In this document: piece by piece, positions 19,178 to 30,424 of the stretch | Layout of the letters: every line of letters begins with the position of its first letter | Numbering within the stretch: position 1 is the first letter of the stretch | Assembly (NCBI RefSeq): GCF_021044625.1 | Contig: NZ_CP087999.1 | Location: 3,493,001 to 3,557,000 of the forward strand | DNA from: Geomonas sp. RF6 | Lineage (GTDB): Bacteria > Desulfobacterota > Desulfuromonadia > Geobacterales > Geobacteraceae | Direction of reading: 5' to 3' | Length of the DNA stretch: 64,000 nucleotides | Made by a program: the position numbers and the translations under genes | Notes under the pieces: generated by a model | What the model saw: the letters and a program-made list of their open reading frames with translations, nothing else | Told to the model about the DNA's origin: nothing | Database searches by the model: none

Positions 19178-19408
19178 ATGACAACGGCGAAAAGATCCCT
19201 TCTGATACTTGTAGTGGCGGTAACCTGCGGGTGCACCGGAATGTCGCAGCGGCAGCAGAGCACCCTGAGCGGCGGCGCGATGGGCGCGGGTGGCGGCGCC
19301 CTCCTCGGTGCGGTGACCGGGGGAAGCCCCGCGGTCGGCGCGGCAGTCGGTGGCGCCGCGGGAGCGCTCGGCGGCTACATCGTCGGCGGCCAGCACGACA
19401 AGAGGTGA
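19178..19408 (+). CDS. Small glycine-zipper lipoprotein
   Basis: 76 residues. The signal peptide MTTAKRSLLILVVAVTCGC ends in a Cys that is probably lipidated. The mature part is a glycine zipper (GGAMGAGGGALLGAVTGG, then GAAVGGAAGALGGYIVGG), the pattern of the SlyB/OmpA-like Gly-zipper families that insert helical hairpins into membranes. AAGGAG lies just before the ATG at 19178; an overlapping ATG at 19174 is in another frame. A terminator follows at 19452. It is probably a cell-envelope structural or stress protein; the exact role is not known. Confidence 0.8.
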   Translation: MTTAKRSLLILVVAVTCGCTGMSQRQQSTLSGGAMGAGGGALLGAVTGGSPAVGAAVGGAAGALGGYIVGGQHDKR

Positions 19409-19451
19409 CGGGGCGTACTGAAGGGGGTAAAACGGAGGCAGCGACACAGAA

Positions 19452-19480
19452 GGGTCCGCTCCACCGGAGCGGGCCCTTTT
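19452..19480 (+). terminator. Rho-independent terminator
   Basis: An 11-bp stem (GGGTCCGCTCC/GGAGCGGGCCC, one G-T pair) with a 3-base loop is followed by TTTT, 43 bases after the glycine-zipper gene. Confidence 0.8.
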
Positions 19481-19593
19481 CCGTGCCGGACAGGAAAGAA
19501 AACGCTAAAGATGGACCGTGCAACTTCCGATAGGACAACAGAATAGTGTACGACGTGCACTGATAGTTAGCGTCGCTGGCAGAAGCTGGCAGC

Positions 19594-19632
19594 ACCCGTC
19601 CCGGCGGGTGACCGAGGGGCCTTTTGGGCCCC
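19594..19632 (+). promoter_or_regulatory. Structured leader upstream of the PilZ gene
   Basis: Two hairpins in succession, ACCCG/CGGGT (19594-19609) and GGGGCC/GGCCCC (19616-19632), lie 23-60 bases before the ATG at 19655, preceded by a direct repeat AGCTGGCAG-like (GCTGGCAG at 19575 and 19585). The second stem is followed by CGTGACTCC and the ribosome site AGTAAGGA. I could not match it to the c-di-GMP (GEMM) or other riboswitch consensus. It could be an attenuator, a protein-binding leader or a new element. Confidence 0.4.
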
Positions 19633-19654
19633 GTGACTCCAGTAAGGATTTTCT

Positions 19655-20341
19655 ATGCCAGATACCAATATATTGCTGGTCGTGAAGGGGGAAGACGCGC
19701 GCAGCGCCTACGAGGAAGCGCTCTGCCGGATCGGGGTCGGGTACGAGGTCGCTTCCTCCTTCGGGGAGGCGCTGAAGCTCTCCATCGAGAGGGCCTTTAG
19801 CGGCGTCGTCATCGACATCCTGACGCTCGTGCGCAGCGACAAGGACGAGAAGCTCATCGCCTACGACTGCATCAACCTGTACCCCTCCATCCGTGTCAAA
19901 TGGGACGGTCGCAAGAAGGAGATCAACCTGAGTCTCCTGGAGCAGTCCTTTGTCTCCGACAGCGAAGCGTCGCTGCGCTACTTCGTCGAGCACAGGTGCA
20001 GGAATTTCCCCCCCCGTTCGCTGCGCAAGTACCACAGGACCACTATCTGCCTGAGCGTCTATCTCTGCGTCGCTGAAACCTTCTCCGAGAAGGAGAGCGC
20101 GAAGAGCTTCACCGTCAACCTCTCCAGAGGGGGCGCCTTCGTCCACACCACGGTGCCGCTGGCGAAGGGGGAGACCGTGTGGCTCTCCTTCCCCGGCTTC
20201 GACGATCCCGCCCCGATCCGCTGCAGGGTCTGCTGGTCCATCCCCTGGGGCTCCGGACGCTCCATCCCCGGGGTCGGCGTCTGCTTCGAGAGTCTCTCCG
20301 AAACCCAGAGCGCCGAGGTCGCGGAACTCAGCCGCGGGTAA
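19655..20341 (+). CDS. PilZ-domain protein with degenerate receiver-like N-terminus
   Basis: 228 residues, cytoplasmic. Residues 1-80 resemble the alpha/beta opening of a response-regulator receiver (NILLVVKGEDARSAYEEAL, then AFSGVVIDILT) but lack the acidic pocket. Residues about 120-225 form a PilZ domain with the c-di-GMP-binding motifs RKYHR (RxxxR) and NLSRGG (D/NxSxxG). The family binds c-di-GMP and controls motility, polysaccharide or gene expression through partner proteins. The start is supported by AGTAAGGA upstream. It stands alone between two unrelated genes, behind a structured leader. Confidence 0.85.
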   Translation: MPDTNILLVVKGEDARSAYEEALCRIGVGYEVASSFGEALKLSIERAFSGVVIDILTLVRSDKDEKLIAYDCINLYPSIRVKWDGRKKEINLSLLEQSFVSDSEASLRYFVEHRCRNFPPRSLRKYHRTTICLSVYLCVAETFSEKESAKSFTVNLSRGGAFVHTTVPLAKGETVWLSFPGFDDPAPIRCRVCWSIPWGSGRSIPGVGVCFESLSETQSAEVAELSRG

Positions 20342-20456
20342 CCCCCCCCATATTTCATCCCGTTTGCTGCGACATATCGATCTTGTGATATCTTAGAGTT
20401 CTCCCTCAGTCAGAGGGAGAGGGCGGAAATTACAGCAGCAGGACTGGAGCGACTCC

Positions 20457-22751
20457 GTGCAAGACAAGGGAACGGCGGCGCGCGTCGTCCTTCGGGACGT
20501 GTCGCGCAAGGATGACGGCAAAAGCGGCAAGGCGGAAGCGGCACCCCCGGGTGCGGCGAAGGGATCCCCGGAAAAGCCCATAAAAAAGGGGAAAGTGAAG
20601 GGGAAACAGAAGAAGGATGGAGGGGCGCAGACGCAACCGGCCTTCGACCTCTCCGACAGCCGGTGGTATCTCAACCGGGAGCTTACCTGGCTTCAGTTCA
20701 ACCGGCGCGTGCTGCACGAGGCGGAGGACGAACGCACCCCGCTCCTGGAGCGGGTGAAGTTTTTGGCGATCGTCAGCGGCAACCTCGACGAGTTCGTCAT
20801 GAAGCGTATCGGCGGTCTGAAGCAGCAGGTCGCTGCGGGGGTGAAGGAACTGACCCTCGACGGGCGCACGCCGCTGCAGCAGGTGCGCGAGTGCCAGGGG
20901 GTCTTGCGCGAGCTCCACGCCCAGAAGCGGGACGCCTACAACGAGGTCTTCCGCCTCCTGGAGCAGAAAGGGATCGTGATCCACCCCTACGATGCCCTCA
21001 CCGCGAAGGAGAAGAGGAGCCTGCGGGAGCTCTACTACGAGAACATCTACCCCCTCCTCACCCCCCAGTCGATCGATCCCGCCCACCCCTTTCCCTTCAT
21101 TTCGAACCTCTCGCTGAACCTCCTGGTCACCCTGCGCCACCCGAAGACGGAGGAGCTTTCCCTCGCGCGGGTGAAAGTTCCGGTGGGAAACGGCATTCCC
21201 CGCTTTCTGAGGGTGGGGAAACTGGACCACTTCATCCTCCTGGAAGAGCTCATGATGCACAACCTGGACATGCTCTTTCCGGGGATGCAGATCGTCGCCT
21301 GCGAGATCTTCCGCGTCACCCGGAACGCCAATACGGAGAGGGACGAGGAGGAGGCGGACGACCTCCTGGCGATGATCGAGTCCGAGTTGCAGGAGCGAAA
21401 ATTCGCCCCCATCGTGCGGCTGGAGGTCGGCGCGGGAATGGTCCCCCTGCACCGGGGGCGTCTCGCCTCGGAGTTTGAGCTCGACGAGGCGAGCGACGTC
21501 TTCGAGGTCTCCGGGATGCTTTCGATGCGCGACCTCTTCGAGATCGCCTCCCTCGACTACCCGCGCCTGCACGATCCGCCGCACCACCCGGTGGACCACC
21601 CGCGCATCCCGCCGGCGCGAAACATCTTCCACACCATCCGCGATGCCGGCTCCATCCTCCTGCAGCACCCCTACGAGTCGTTCTCCACCTCGGTGGAGCG
21701 CTTCCTGAGGGAGGCGGGGACCGATCCGAAGGTCCTGGGGATCAAGATGACCCTGTACCGCACCTCCAAGAAGAGCCGCATCATCGACGCCCTCATCACC
21801 GCCGCGCAAAACGGAAAGCAGGTGGCGGTGGTGGTGGAGCTGAAGGCGCGCTTTGACGAGGCGGCGAACATTCTCCTCGCGGAGCGGATGGAGGAGGCGG
21901 GGATCCACGTCACCTACGGCGTCGTAGGCTTAAAGACGCACTGCAAGGTCATTCTGGTGGTGCGCCAGGACTACACCGGACTGCGGCGCTACGTGCACAT
22001 CGGCACCGGGAACTACCACACCGACACCGCCCGCATCTACAGCGACCTCGGGCTCTTCACCTGCGACCGCATGATCGGTCAGGACGTCACCGAGCTCTTC
22101 AACTATCTCACCACCGGCTTCACCGCAAAACGCAACTACTCCGCCCTGGCACCCGCCCCCCGCTACCTGAAGAAGGCGCTCCTTGCCAATATCGAGCGGG
22201 AGATGGCGCTGCACGCGGAAAAGGGGGAGGGCACGATCCGGTTCAAGATGAACGCGCTGGAGGACGGCGACATCGTGAAGGCGCTGTACCGCGCCTCCCA
22301 GGCGGGGGTGAAGGTGCACCTGTACGTGCGCGACACCTGCCGGCTGCGCCCGGGGATACCGGGGCTCTCCGACAACATCCGCGTGGTGAGCGTCGTCGGG
22401 CGCTTCCTCGAGCACTCCCGGATCTACTACTTCAGAAACGGCGGACAGGAAGAATATTTCATCGCCTCGGCCGACGCCATGAAGCGCAATCTGGAGGCGC
22501 GGGTGGAGATACTCTCCCCGGTGACAGCTCCGGAACTCACCCGGGAGATCGCGCTGATCTTCGCCGCCCACGACGCCGACCAGCGCTCCGCCTGGGACAT
22601 GCAGCCGGACGGGAGCTACCTCCAGCGCACCCCCCAGAGCGAGGAGCACGCTGACGGCTGCCAGCAGATGCTGATCGCCCTCGCCCAGAAGCGGGTGAAG
22701 GCTGCCCAGAAGCAGAAAAAGAACCGCCTCGCGGAAGGGATATCGCTGTAG
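20457..22751 (+). CDS. ppk1: Polyphosphate kinase 1
   Basis: 764 residues. PPK1 reversibly polymerises the gamma-phosphate of ATP into polyphosphate. After a Lys/Gly/Pro-rich, probably disordered extension (residues 1-65, KKGKVKGKQKKDGG), the N domain starts at RWYLNRELTWLQFNRRVL. The two phospholipase-D-like catalytic domains carry the autophosphorylated His at 495 (GLKTHCKV) and the second His at 653 (FLEHSRIYYF); KARFDEAANI and HIGTGNYHTDTAR are also family motifs. The GTG start at 20457 gives the extension; no later start gives a complete N domain with a better ribosome site. Inverted G/C repeats follow the gene at 22774-22797 and may end the transcript. Confidence 0.95.
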   Translation: MQDKGTAARVVLRDVSRKDDGKSGKAEAAPPGAAKGSPEKPIKKGKVKGKQKKDGGAQTQPAFDLSDSRWYLNRELTWLQFNRRVLHEAEDERTPLLERVKFLAIVSGNLDEFVMKRIGGLKQQVAAGVKELTLDGRTPLQQVRECQGVLRELHAQKRDAYNEVFRLLEQKGIVIHPYDALTAKEKRSLRELYYENIYPLLTPQSIDPAHPFPFISNLSLNLLVTLRHPKTEELSLARVKVPVGNGIPRFLRVGKLDHFILLEELMMHNLDMLFPGMQIVACEIFRVTRNANTERDEEEADDLLAMIESELQERKFAPIVRLEVGAGMVPLHRGRLASEFELDEASDVFEVSGMLSMRDLFEIASLDYPRLHDPPHHPVDHPRIPPARNIFHTIRDAGSILLQHPYESFSTSVERFLREAGTDPKVLGIKMTLYRTSKKSRIIDALITAAQNGKQVAVVVELKARFDEAANILLAERMEEAGIHVTYGVVGLKTHCKVILVVRQDYTGLRRYVHIGTGNYHTDTARIYSDLGLFTCDRMIGQDVTELFNYLTTGFTAKRNYSALAPAPRYLKKALLANIEREMALHAEKGEGTIRFKMNALEDGDIVKALYRASQAGVKVHLYVRDTCRLRPGIPGLSDNIRVVSVVGRFLEHSRIYYFRNGGQEEYFIASADAMKRNLEARVEILSPVTAPELTREIALIFAAHDADQRSAWDMQPDGSYLQRTPQSEEHADGCQQMLIALAQKRVKAAQKQKKNRLAEGISL

Positions 22752-22995
22752 CCTTCCCGCGAGACCCGGCACCTCTCCCCCACCGTCTGCGGGGGAGGGG
22801 AGCGTCCCCCCCCCTTTCCCCTCAAGTTTCTCCCCCTGCTGCCGAAATGTCCTCATGTGCTGGCGTGCCTCACCGTTTTCATTGGGGCGGGGGAATCGTT
22901 CCTCCGTCATCCGCGAGGGGGTGGCCGCACAAAAGCCGCGACTTCACCAGGAGGCGCGGCGTGCCGAGAGAATACCCGCATCTTCAGAGGGTTGG

Positions 22996-23592
22996 ATGAC
23001 CGTGTGGCCGAAAAATTTATCCCCTGCTCCCCGCCGAAAGGGGGAGCTGCCGGGGTTGCGCGTGGTGGGGAGCTTTCTTCTCTGCGCGCTTCTCCTCATG
23101 GGGCTTTTCGTGTCACGCGCCCCCGCCGAGGAGACCTCTGCCGCGTCCGCCCCCCAGGTCAAGGCAGCCTTCCTGTACAACTTCCTCAAGTTCACGGAAT
23201 TTCCCGATGCCCCCGCCTCAGGGACGATCTGTCTCGGCGTCCTAGGGAAGGATACCTTCGGAGACGCCCTCGACGGTGTGCGGGGGAAGACCGCCCGCGG
23301 CCGCAAGGTGGTGATCGCGCGCTTCCGGCGGGTCGATGAGGTGAAAGAGTGCGATGTCCTCTTCATCTCGGAGTCGGAGAAGGGGCGCCTTCCCCACGTG
23401 CTGAGGGCGCTGCAGGGGACCCACACCCTCACCGTCGGGGACCAGGAGGGGTTTTGCGAGGCGGGGGGGATGATCAACCTGATCTCTTCCAGGAACAAGG
23501 TCGGCTTCGAGGTAAATGTCGGGGCGGCCAACCGTGCCAGGGTACGCATCAGCTCGCAGCTTCTGAAGCTCGCGCGCAGCGTCTTTGAATAG
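22996..23592 (+). CDS. YfiR-like periplasmic protein (DUF4154)
   Basis: About 198 residues. A hydrophobic signal ([15 protein letters not shown]) followed by the DUF4154/YfiR hallmark [16 protein letters not shown]. Further conserved parts are [19 protein letters not shown] and [22 protein letters not shown]. YfiR in Pseudomonas is a periplasmic repressor of the diguanylate cyclase YfiN; homologues elsewhere sit beside sensor kinases. The ATG at 22996 is chosen because AGAGGG lies upstream; the frame is open further back, so the true start may differ. It is 13 bases from the hybrid kinase and very probably regulates it. Confidence 0.85.
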   Translation: MTVWPKNLSPAPRRKGELPGLRVVGSFLLCALLLMGLFVSRAPAEETSAASAPQVKAAFLYNFLKFTEFPDAPASGTICLGVLGKDTFGDALDGVRGKTARGRKVVIARFRRVDEVKECDVLFISESEKGRLPHVLRALQGTHTLTVGDQEGFCEAGGMINLISSRNKVGFEVNVGAANRARVRISSQLLKLARSVFE

Positions 23593-23605
23593 GGAAGGAA
23601 AGGAA

Positions 23606-26443
<2,838 letters not shown>

Positions 26444-26867
26444 TGTAGGTTTCCTGTGGGATGTAGGTAAATGTAGGCCGGCATAAGCGAAGCGTTGCCG
26501 GCATTAAGGTGGCTTATCCGGGAAGTGCGTGGAAGCCACTGTTGTGTCTGCGAATAAGCAGTACGCGAGGCTTTACGTTCCCCCCTTTGCGAAGGTTCGT
26601 CTGGGAATTCTGGGGAAGCTTGCATCGCTTTAATCCGCCGGCCCTGTGTGTCTTTAGCAGGTCAGGAGCTCAGGCGTCCCCTCCCTTTCAAGGGGAGGGA
26701 CAGGGTGGGGATGGGGTAGAGTTGGCCGCGCCGACCCCATCCCCCTCCTGTCCTCCCCCTTGAAAGGGGAGGAACGCGCTGCCGGCGGCTTGCTCTGATT
26801 CATCTCCTCCACGCGAGGGCACCCGCGTTCTTTATAACGACCTTCCCCGGAATTCCCGGATGAACCT
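26444..26867. repeat. Intergenic stretch with REP-like, family 1 and family 2 repeats
   Basis: No gene seen in these 424 bases. They hold a REP-like unit (26471-26505, with a partial inverted arm to 26524), a forward family 1 copy (26577-26618), a family 2 inverted pair (26676-26718 and 26735-26773, separated by 16 bases), and an inverted family 1 remnant (26841-26869). The family 2 pair can fold into a long hairpin and may end the upstream transcript. Confidence 0.7.
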
Positions 26868-27806
26868 TCAAAATCCCAGGTAGCACACCTCTTCCTGCAG
26901 GAGCACCCCGGTCTTTTGCGCCACCTCATCCCTTATCAGCGCCGCCAGTTCCCGCACATCGCGAGCGGTGGCATTTCCGGTATTGATGATGTAGTTCGCG
27001 TGCTTCTCGCTCACCATCGCCCCGCCGACCCTCCTGTTGCGCAGCCCCGCCCGCTCGATGAACCACCCGGCGGGAATCCTGTTGTCACGGCAGTGCACCC
27101 GGCGCTCCCCCTCGAACGCCTCCACGAGGCTCCTCTCCGTCACGACCGGATTCATGAAGAAGGACCCGACGCTGAGCTCTGCCTGCAGGTTCCTTGCGAG
27201 GCGCTTCGCCAGCGTTTCCTCCACCTTCTCCGCTATCTCCTCCCGCGGCGCGCTGTGCAGGTCCAGGAGCGCCGAAACCACCACCAGCCGCTTCGTCTTC
27301 TTGAAGGTGCTGCTGCGGTAGTGAAAATCGCACTCCTCGCGCGTCAGGGGGATGAACTCCATCCGCTCCAGGTCGAGCGCCACCACCCCCCGCACAACTT
27401 CCCCGATCGCGGTGCCGTACGCCCCGGCGTTGCCGCGCACAGCTCCCCCCACGGTGCCGGGAATCCCGGCCAGCCGCTCCATCCCCCCCAGCCCCTCCTG
27501 CGTTGCGCACTGCACGAGACGCATAAGCTCCACCCCCGCGTCGACCTCTACAGACTCCCCGCGCAGCCGCATCCCGTCCAGGTTCATCTGGATCACCATC
27601 CCGGGGAAGCCGCTGTCGTTTACCAGGATGTTCGTACCGCCGCCGAGGATGTGGTAGGGGAGATCCTTCTGCAGGGCGAAGGTGATCGCCTGCCGCAGCT
27701 GGTCCTTCGTGGAGACGGCGCAGAAGAGCTTGGCCGCACCGCCGATGCGGAAAGAGGTGAAAGGGGCCAGTCTGACTTCCTTTTCCATGATGATCATGAG
27801 CGCCAC
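26868..27806 (-). CDS. murB: UDP-N-acetylenolpyruvoylglucosamine reductase
   Basis: FAD-dependent enzyme of peptidoglycan precursor synthesis; reduces UDP-GlcNAc-enolpyruvate to UDP-MurNAc with NADPH. Visible motifs: TSFRIGG, LGGGTNILVNDSGFPG (FAD binding), GIPGTVGGAVRGNAGAYG, the catalytic Ser in SVGSFFMNP (type II-like short form), and PAGWFIERAGLRN. About 312 residues. Start uncertain: AAAGGA fits the GTG at 27806; ATGs at 27797 and 27830 are alternatives. It stands alone here, not in the usual mur/fts cluster, and is divergent from the chemoreceptor gene. Confidence 0.94.
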   Translation of the reverse strand: MALMIIMEKEVRLAPFTSFRIGGAAKLFCAVSTKDQLRQAITFALQKDLPYHILGGGTNILVNDSGFPGMVIQMNLDGMRLRGESVEVDAGVELMRLVQCATQEGLGGMERLAGIPGTVGGAVRGNAGAYGTAIGEVVRGVVALDLERMEFIPLTREECDFHYRSSTFKKTKRLVVVSALLDLHSAPREEIAEKVEETLAKRLARNLQAELSVGSFFMNPVVTERSLVEAFEGERRVHCRDNRIPAGWFIERAGLRNRRVGGAMVSEKHANYIINTGNATARDVRELAALIRDEVAQKTGVLLQEEVCYLGF

Positions 27807-27873
27807 GCCTGTTCCTTTACTTTCCCTCATAGTAGTATGTTACGCCAAAAAAAGCCGCTCCTCTTTGCTCGTC

Positions 27874-27900
27874 GCGCCTTCGAGAAGGTGCTTCCTTTTT
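27874..27900 (+). terminator. Terminator-like hairpin upstream of the chemoreceptor gene
   Basis: Seven-bp stem (GCGCCTT/AAGGTGC, one G-T pair) with a CGAG loop and a T-rich tail (TTCCTTTTTTCTC). Because no plus-strand gene precedes it, it could be a leader attenuator for the 27971 gene rather than a true terminator. Confidence 0.45.
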
Positions 27901-27970
27901 TCTCATCTTTTTCCATTACCCACCGATACGCTCAACAAGAGTCGTGCCTATGAATCTGAAGGAGATATCT

Positions 27971-29623
27971 ATGGTTTTCGTGAAGGGAAGCATAAAACAG
28001 CGCCTGCTGGCGATGGGGATCATTTCCGGGGCGTTTTATCTCTTCCTCGGCGGCCTGATCTTGTTGGGGCTGCAGCAGGCAGGGAAATCGGTCGACCTCC
28101 TTTACCAGGAGCATCTCCTGCGCGTGGAAAAGGTGAGCCGCATGAACGCGGCGCTGCGCGACACGAGGCTTGAGCTTCTTCTCGCCATGCGGCACGATCC
28201 GCGCCTGGGAACGGCGCACAGTCATCCGCTGAGCCTCCACACGACTCGCATAGCGGACCATCTCCAGGAGAGCGCTTCGCTCCTCAAGGAGTACGCCGCC
28301 GCCGGAGAAAAGAGCTCGGAGCGCAAAAAGCTCGAGGAGCAGTTCGGCGCGGCGCAGGAGCGGCTGGTGCGCGAAGGGGTGCTTCCTGCCGTTGCCGCCG
28401 TCGAGGCGGGCGATTTCGACAAGGCGGAGGGAATCGTTACCAAATCGGTCAATCCCCTCGCGGAGCAGGCCCTGAAGAGCGCGGACGACCTGGAGAAGGG
28501 GGAGGTTGCCCTGGCCAGAGGGCGCTACGAAGAGGCGAAAGAGAAATTCTCCGGCGGGCGCGTGGTCGCCTGGGGCGCGATCTTTCTTGCCATGTCCCTT
28601 GGCACCGCCATCAACCTCCTGGTCATAGGCTCCATCAGGCGCGGCTCGGCCGACCTGGTCCTCGCGACGACGCGTATGGCGGGGGGGGATCTGACTGCCG
28701 TTGCCACCAACACCAGTGACGACGAGCTCGGCCAGGTCGGGCGCTCTTTCAACGCCATGCGCGAGGCGATGGTGCGGCTGATCGGCGGGGTTACCAGCAG
28801 CGCCGAGCGGGTTATGGTCACCGCCGAGCAGGTGCACGCGACTTCCGAGCAGATGGCGACCGGGGCGGAGCAGGTTGCCTCGCGGCTCTCCACTGCCGCA
28901 ACCTCCGGAGAAGAAATGGCATCCACCTCTGCCGGCATCGCCCAGAGCTGTCAGGTCGCCGCGGCAGGGGCGGACGTCGCCACCGACGCCGCCGCCTCCG
29001 GCGTGCAGGTGGTGAAGGGGACGATCGACATCATGGAGCGCATCGCCCGCCACGTCCAGACAGCGGCAGGGACGGTGGAGACGCTCGGCGACCGCTCCGA
29101 CCAGATCGGCGCTATCATTGAAGTCATCGAGGACATCGCGGACCAGACGAACCTCCTCGCGCTCAATGCGGCCATCGAGGCGGCGCGGGCCGGGGAACAG
29201 GGGCGCGGCTTCGCAGTCGTTGCCGACGAGGTGCGGGCCCTGGCGGAGCGCACCACGAAGGCGACGAGGGAGATCGACGGGATGATACGGGCGATCCAGG
29301 CAGAGACGAAGGGGGCGGTGGCCGCCATGGAGCAGGGGGTGCAGGAGGTCCAGCAGGGTGGCGCAGAGGCCGCGGAGTCGGGGCAGGCGCTGCAGCGGAT
29401 TCTGGGGGAGATCGACGCGGTGACTTCCCAGGTGAACCAGATCGCCATCGCCGCCGAGGAACAGACGGCGACGACCGCAGAGATCAGCGCGAGCCTGCAG
29501 CAGATCGCGGAGGTCGTCCACCTTACCGCCAGCGGGGCGCACGACTCCGCCACCGCGGCACGGCACCTCTCCTCCCTCGCCGACGAACTGCAGCACATGG
29601 TGCAGCAGTTCAAGCTCGCCTAG
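27971..29623 (+). CDS. Methyl-accepting chemotaxis protein
   Basis: 550-residue inner-membrane chemoreceptor. TM1 ([19 protein letters not shown], about 14-32), a four-helix-bundle periplasmic ligand domain (about 33-190), TM2 ([20 protein letters not shown]), HAMP, then a long coiled-coil signalling domain with the conserved hairpin tip [20 protein letters not shown] followed by [18 protein letters not shown]. Methylatable Gln/Glu pairs flank it. The ATG at 27971 is chosen because AAGGAG lies seven bases upstream; an earlier GTG and ATG lack this. No cytoplasmic che genes are adjacent, so ligand and array are unknown. Confidence 0.93.
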   Translation: MVFVKGSIKQRLLAMGIISGAFYLFLGGLILLGLQQAGKSVDLLYQEHLLRVEKVSRMNAALRDTRLELLLAMRHDPRLGTAHSHPLSLHTTRIADHLQESASLLKEYAAAGEKSSERKKLEEQFGAAQERLVREGVLPAVAAVEAGDFDKAEGIVTKSVNPLAEQALKSADDLEKGEVALARGRYEEAKEKFSGGRVVAWGAIFLAMSLGTAINLLVIGSIRRGSADLVLATTRMAGGDLTAVATNTSDDELGQVGRSFNAMREAMVRLIGGVTSSAERVMVTAEQVHATSEQMATGAEQVASRLSTAATSGEEMASTSAGIAQSCQVAAAGADVATDAAASGVQVVKGTIDIMERIARHVQTAAGTVETLGDRSDQIGAIIEVIEDIADQTNLLALNAAIEAARAGEQGRGFAVVADEVRALAERTTKATREIDGMIRAIQAETKGAVAAMEQGVQEVQQGGAEAAESGQALQRILGEIDAVTSQVNQIAIAAEEQTATTAEISASLQQIAEVVHLTASGAHDSATAARHLSSLADELQHMVQQFKLA

Positions 29624-29633
29624 GAGGGAGGTC

Positions 29634-30386
29634 GTGCCCCCCCTCATCATAGGGCACAGGGGCGCCTCCCGGGACGCCCCCGAGAATACCGCCGCCGCCT
29701 TCAGGCTCGCCTTTCTGCAGGGGGCGGACGGAATAGAGGCCGATTTCCGCCTCACCCGCGACGGCACCATCGTCTGCCTCCATGACGAAAGGACCGGGCG
29801 CACCGCTGGGCGCGATCTGAAGGTCGCCGAGACGGAAGCGGAGGAAATCCGCTCCCTCGACGTCGGGAGATGGAAAGGGGAGTCCTTCAGGGGGGAGCGC
29901 ATCCCCACCCTCGCAGAGACGCTGGAGATCGTCCCGGAGGGGAAGTCCCTCTTCCTGGAGATCAAGATAGGCCCCTCCATCATCGCGCCACTGAAGGCTC
30001 TTCTCTTCTCCTCCCGTTTCGATCCCGACCGGATCCGCTTCCTCTCCTTCGACAGTGAGGTCATCGCGGCTCTCAAGGAGGCGCTCCCCTCCTACCGGGC
30101 CTGCTGGCTCACCGACTACCGGTTTCGCGCCGGCTGGCGTCCGACCCCGGAAGAGGTCGTGGAGACGGCGCGCCGCTGCGGTGCCGACGGAATCGCCTCC
30201 CGCGCGAGGCCCCTCGTCGATTCCCGCTTCGTGGAGATGCTGCGCAAAAACGGCTTGGAGATCCACCTCTGGACGGTGGATAATCAGGGTGAGGCCCTCA
30301 GGCTGCACGCGCTTGGTGTCGATTCCATAATGACCAACCGCCCCGGGTACCTGCGCGGCATACTCCCCGGCGCTCCCCCAGCCTGA
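29634..30386 (+). CDS. Glycerophosphodiester phosphodiesterase
   Basis: 250-residue cytoplasmic GDPD-family enzyme that splits glycerophosphodiesters (deacylated phospholipids) into glycerol 3-phosphate and an alcohol. The signature IIGHRGASRDAPENT includes the catalytic His; GADGIEADFRLTRDG and VCLHDERTGRT complete the metal and catalytic site; the C-terminal HLWTVDN motif is also present. GTG start preceded by GGAGGGAGG. It begins ten bases after the chemoreceptor gene and 38 bases before a PlsB-like/hydrolase fusion, suggesting a lipid-turnover unit with the next two genes. Confidence 0.93.
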   Translation: MPPLIIGHRGASRDAPENTAAAFRLAFLQGADGIEADFRLTRDGTIVCLHDERTGRTAGRDLKVAETEAEEIRSLDVGRWKGESFRGERIPTLAETLEIVPEGKSLFLEIKIGPSIIAPLKALLFSSRFDPDRIRFLSFDSEVIAALKEALPSYRACWLTDYRFRAGWRPTPEEVVETARRCGADGIASRARPLVDSRFVEMLRKNGLEIHLWTVDNQGEALRLHALGVDSIMTNRPGYLRGILPGAPPA

Positions 30387-30424
30387 CGGCTCGCCCCCTC
30401 CCGCCGGAGGGGGGAGGGTACGTC

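Noticed and set aside
19561-19654. c-di-GMP (GEMM) riboswitch upstream of the PilZ gene
   Set aside because: The conserved internal bases and tetraloop-receptor pattern were not found, so only a structured leader is reported.
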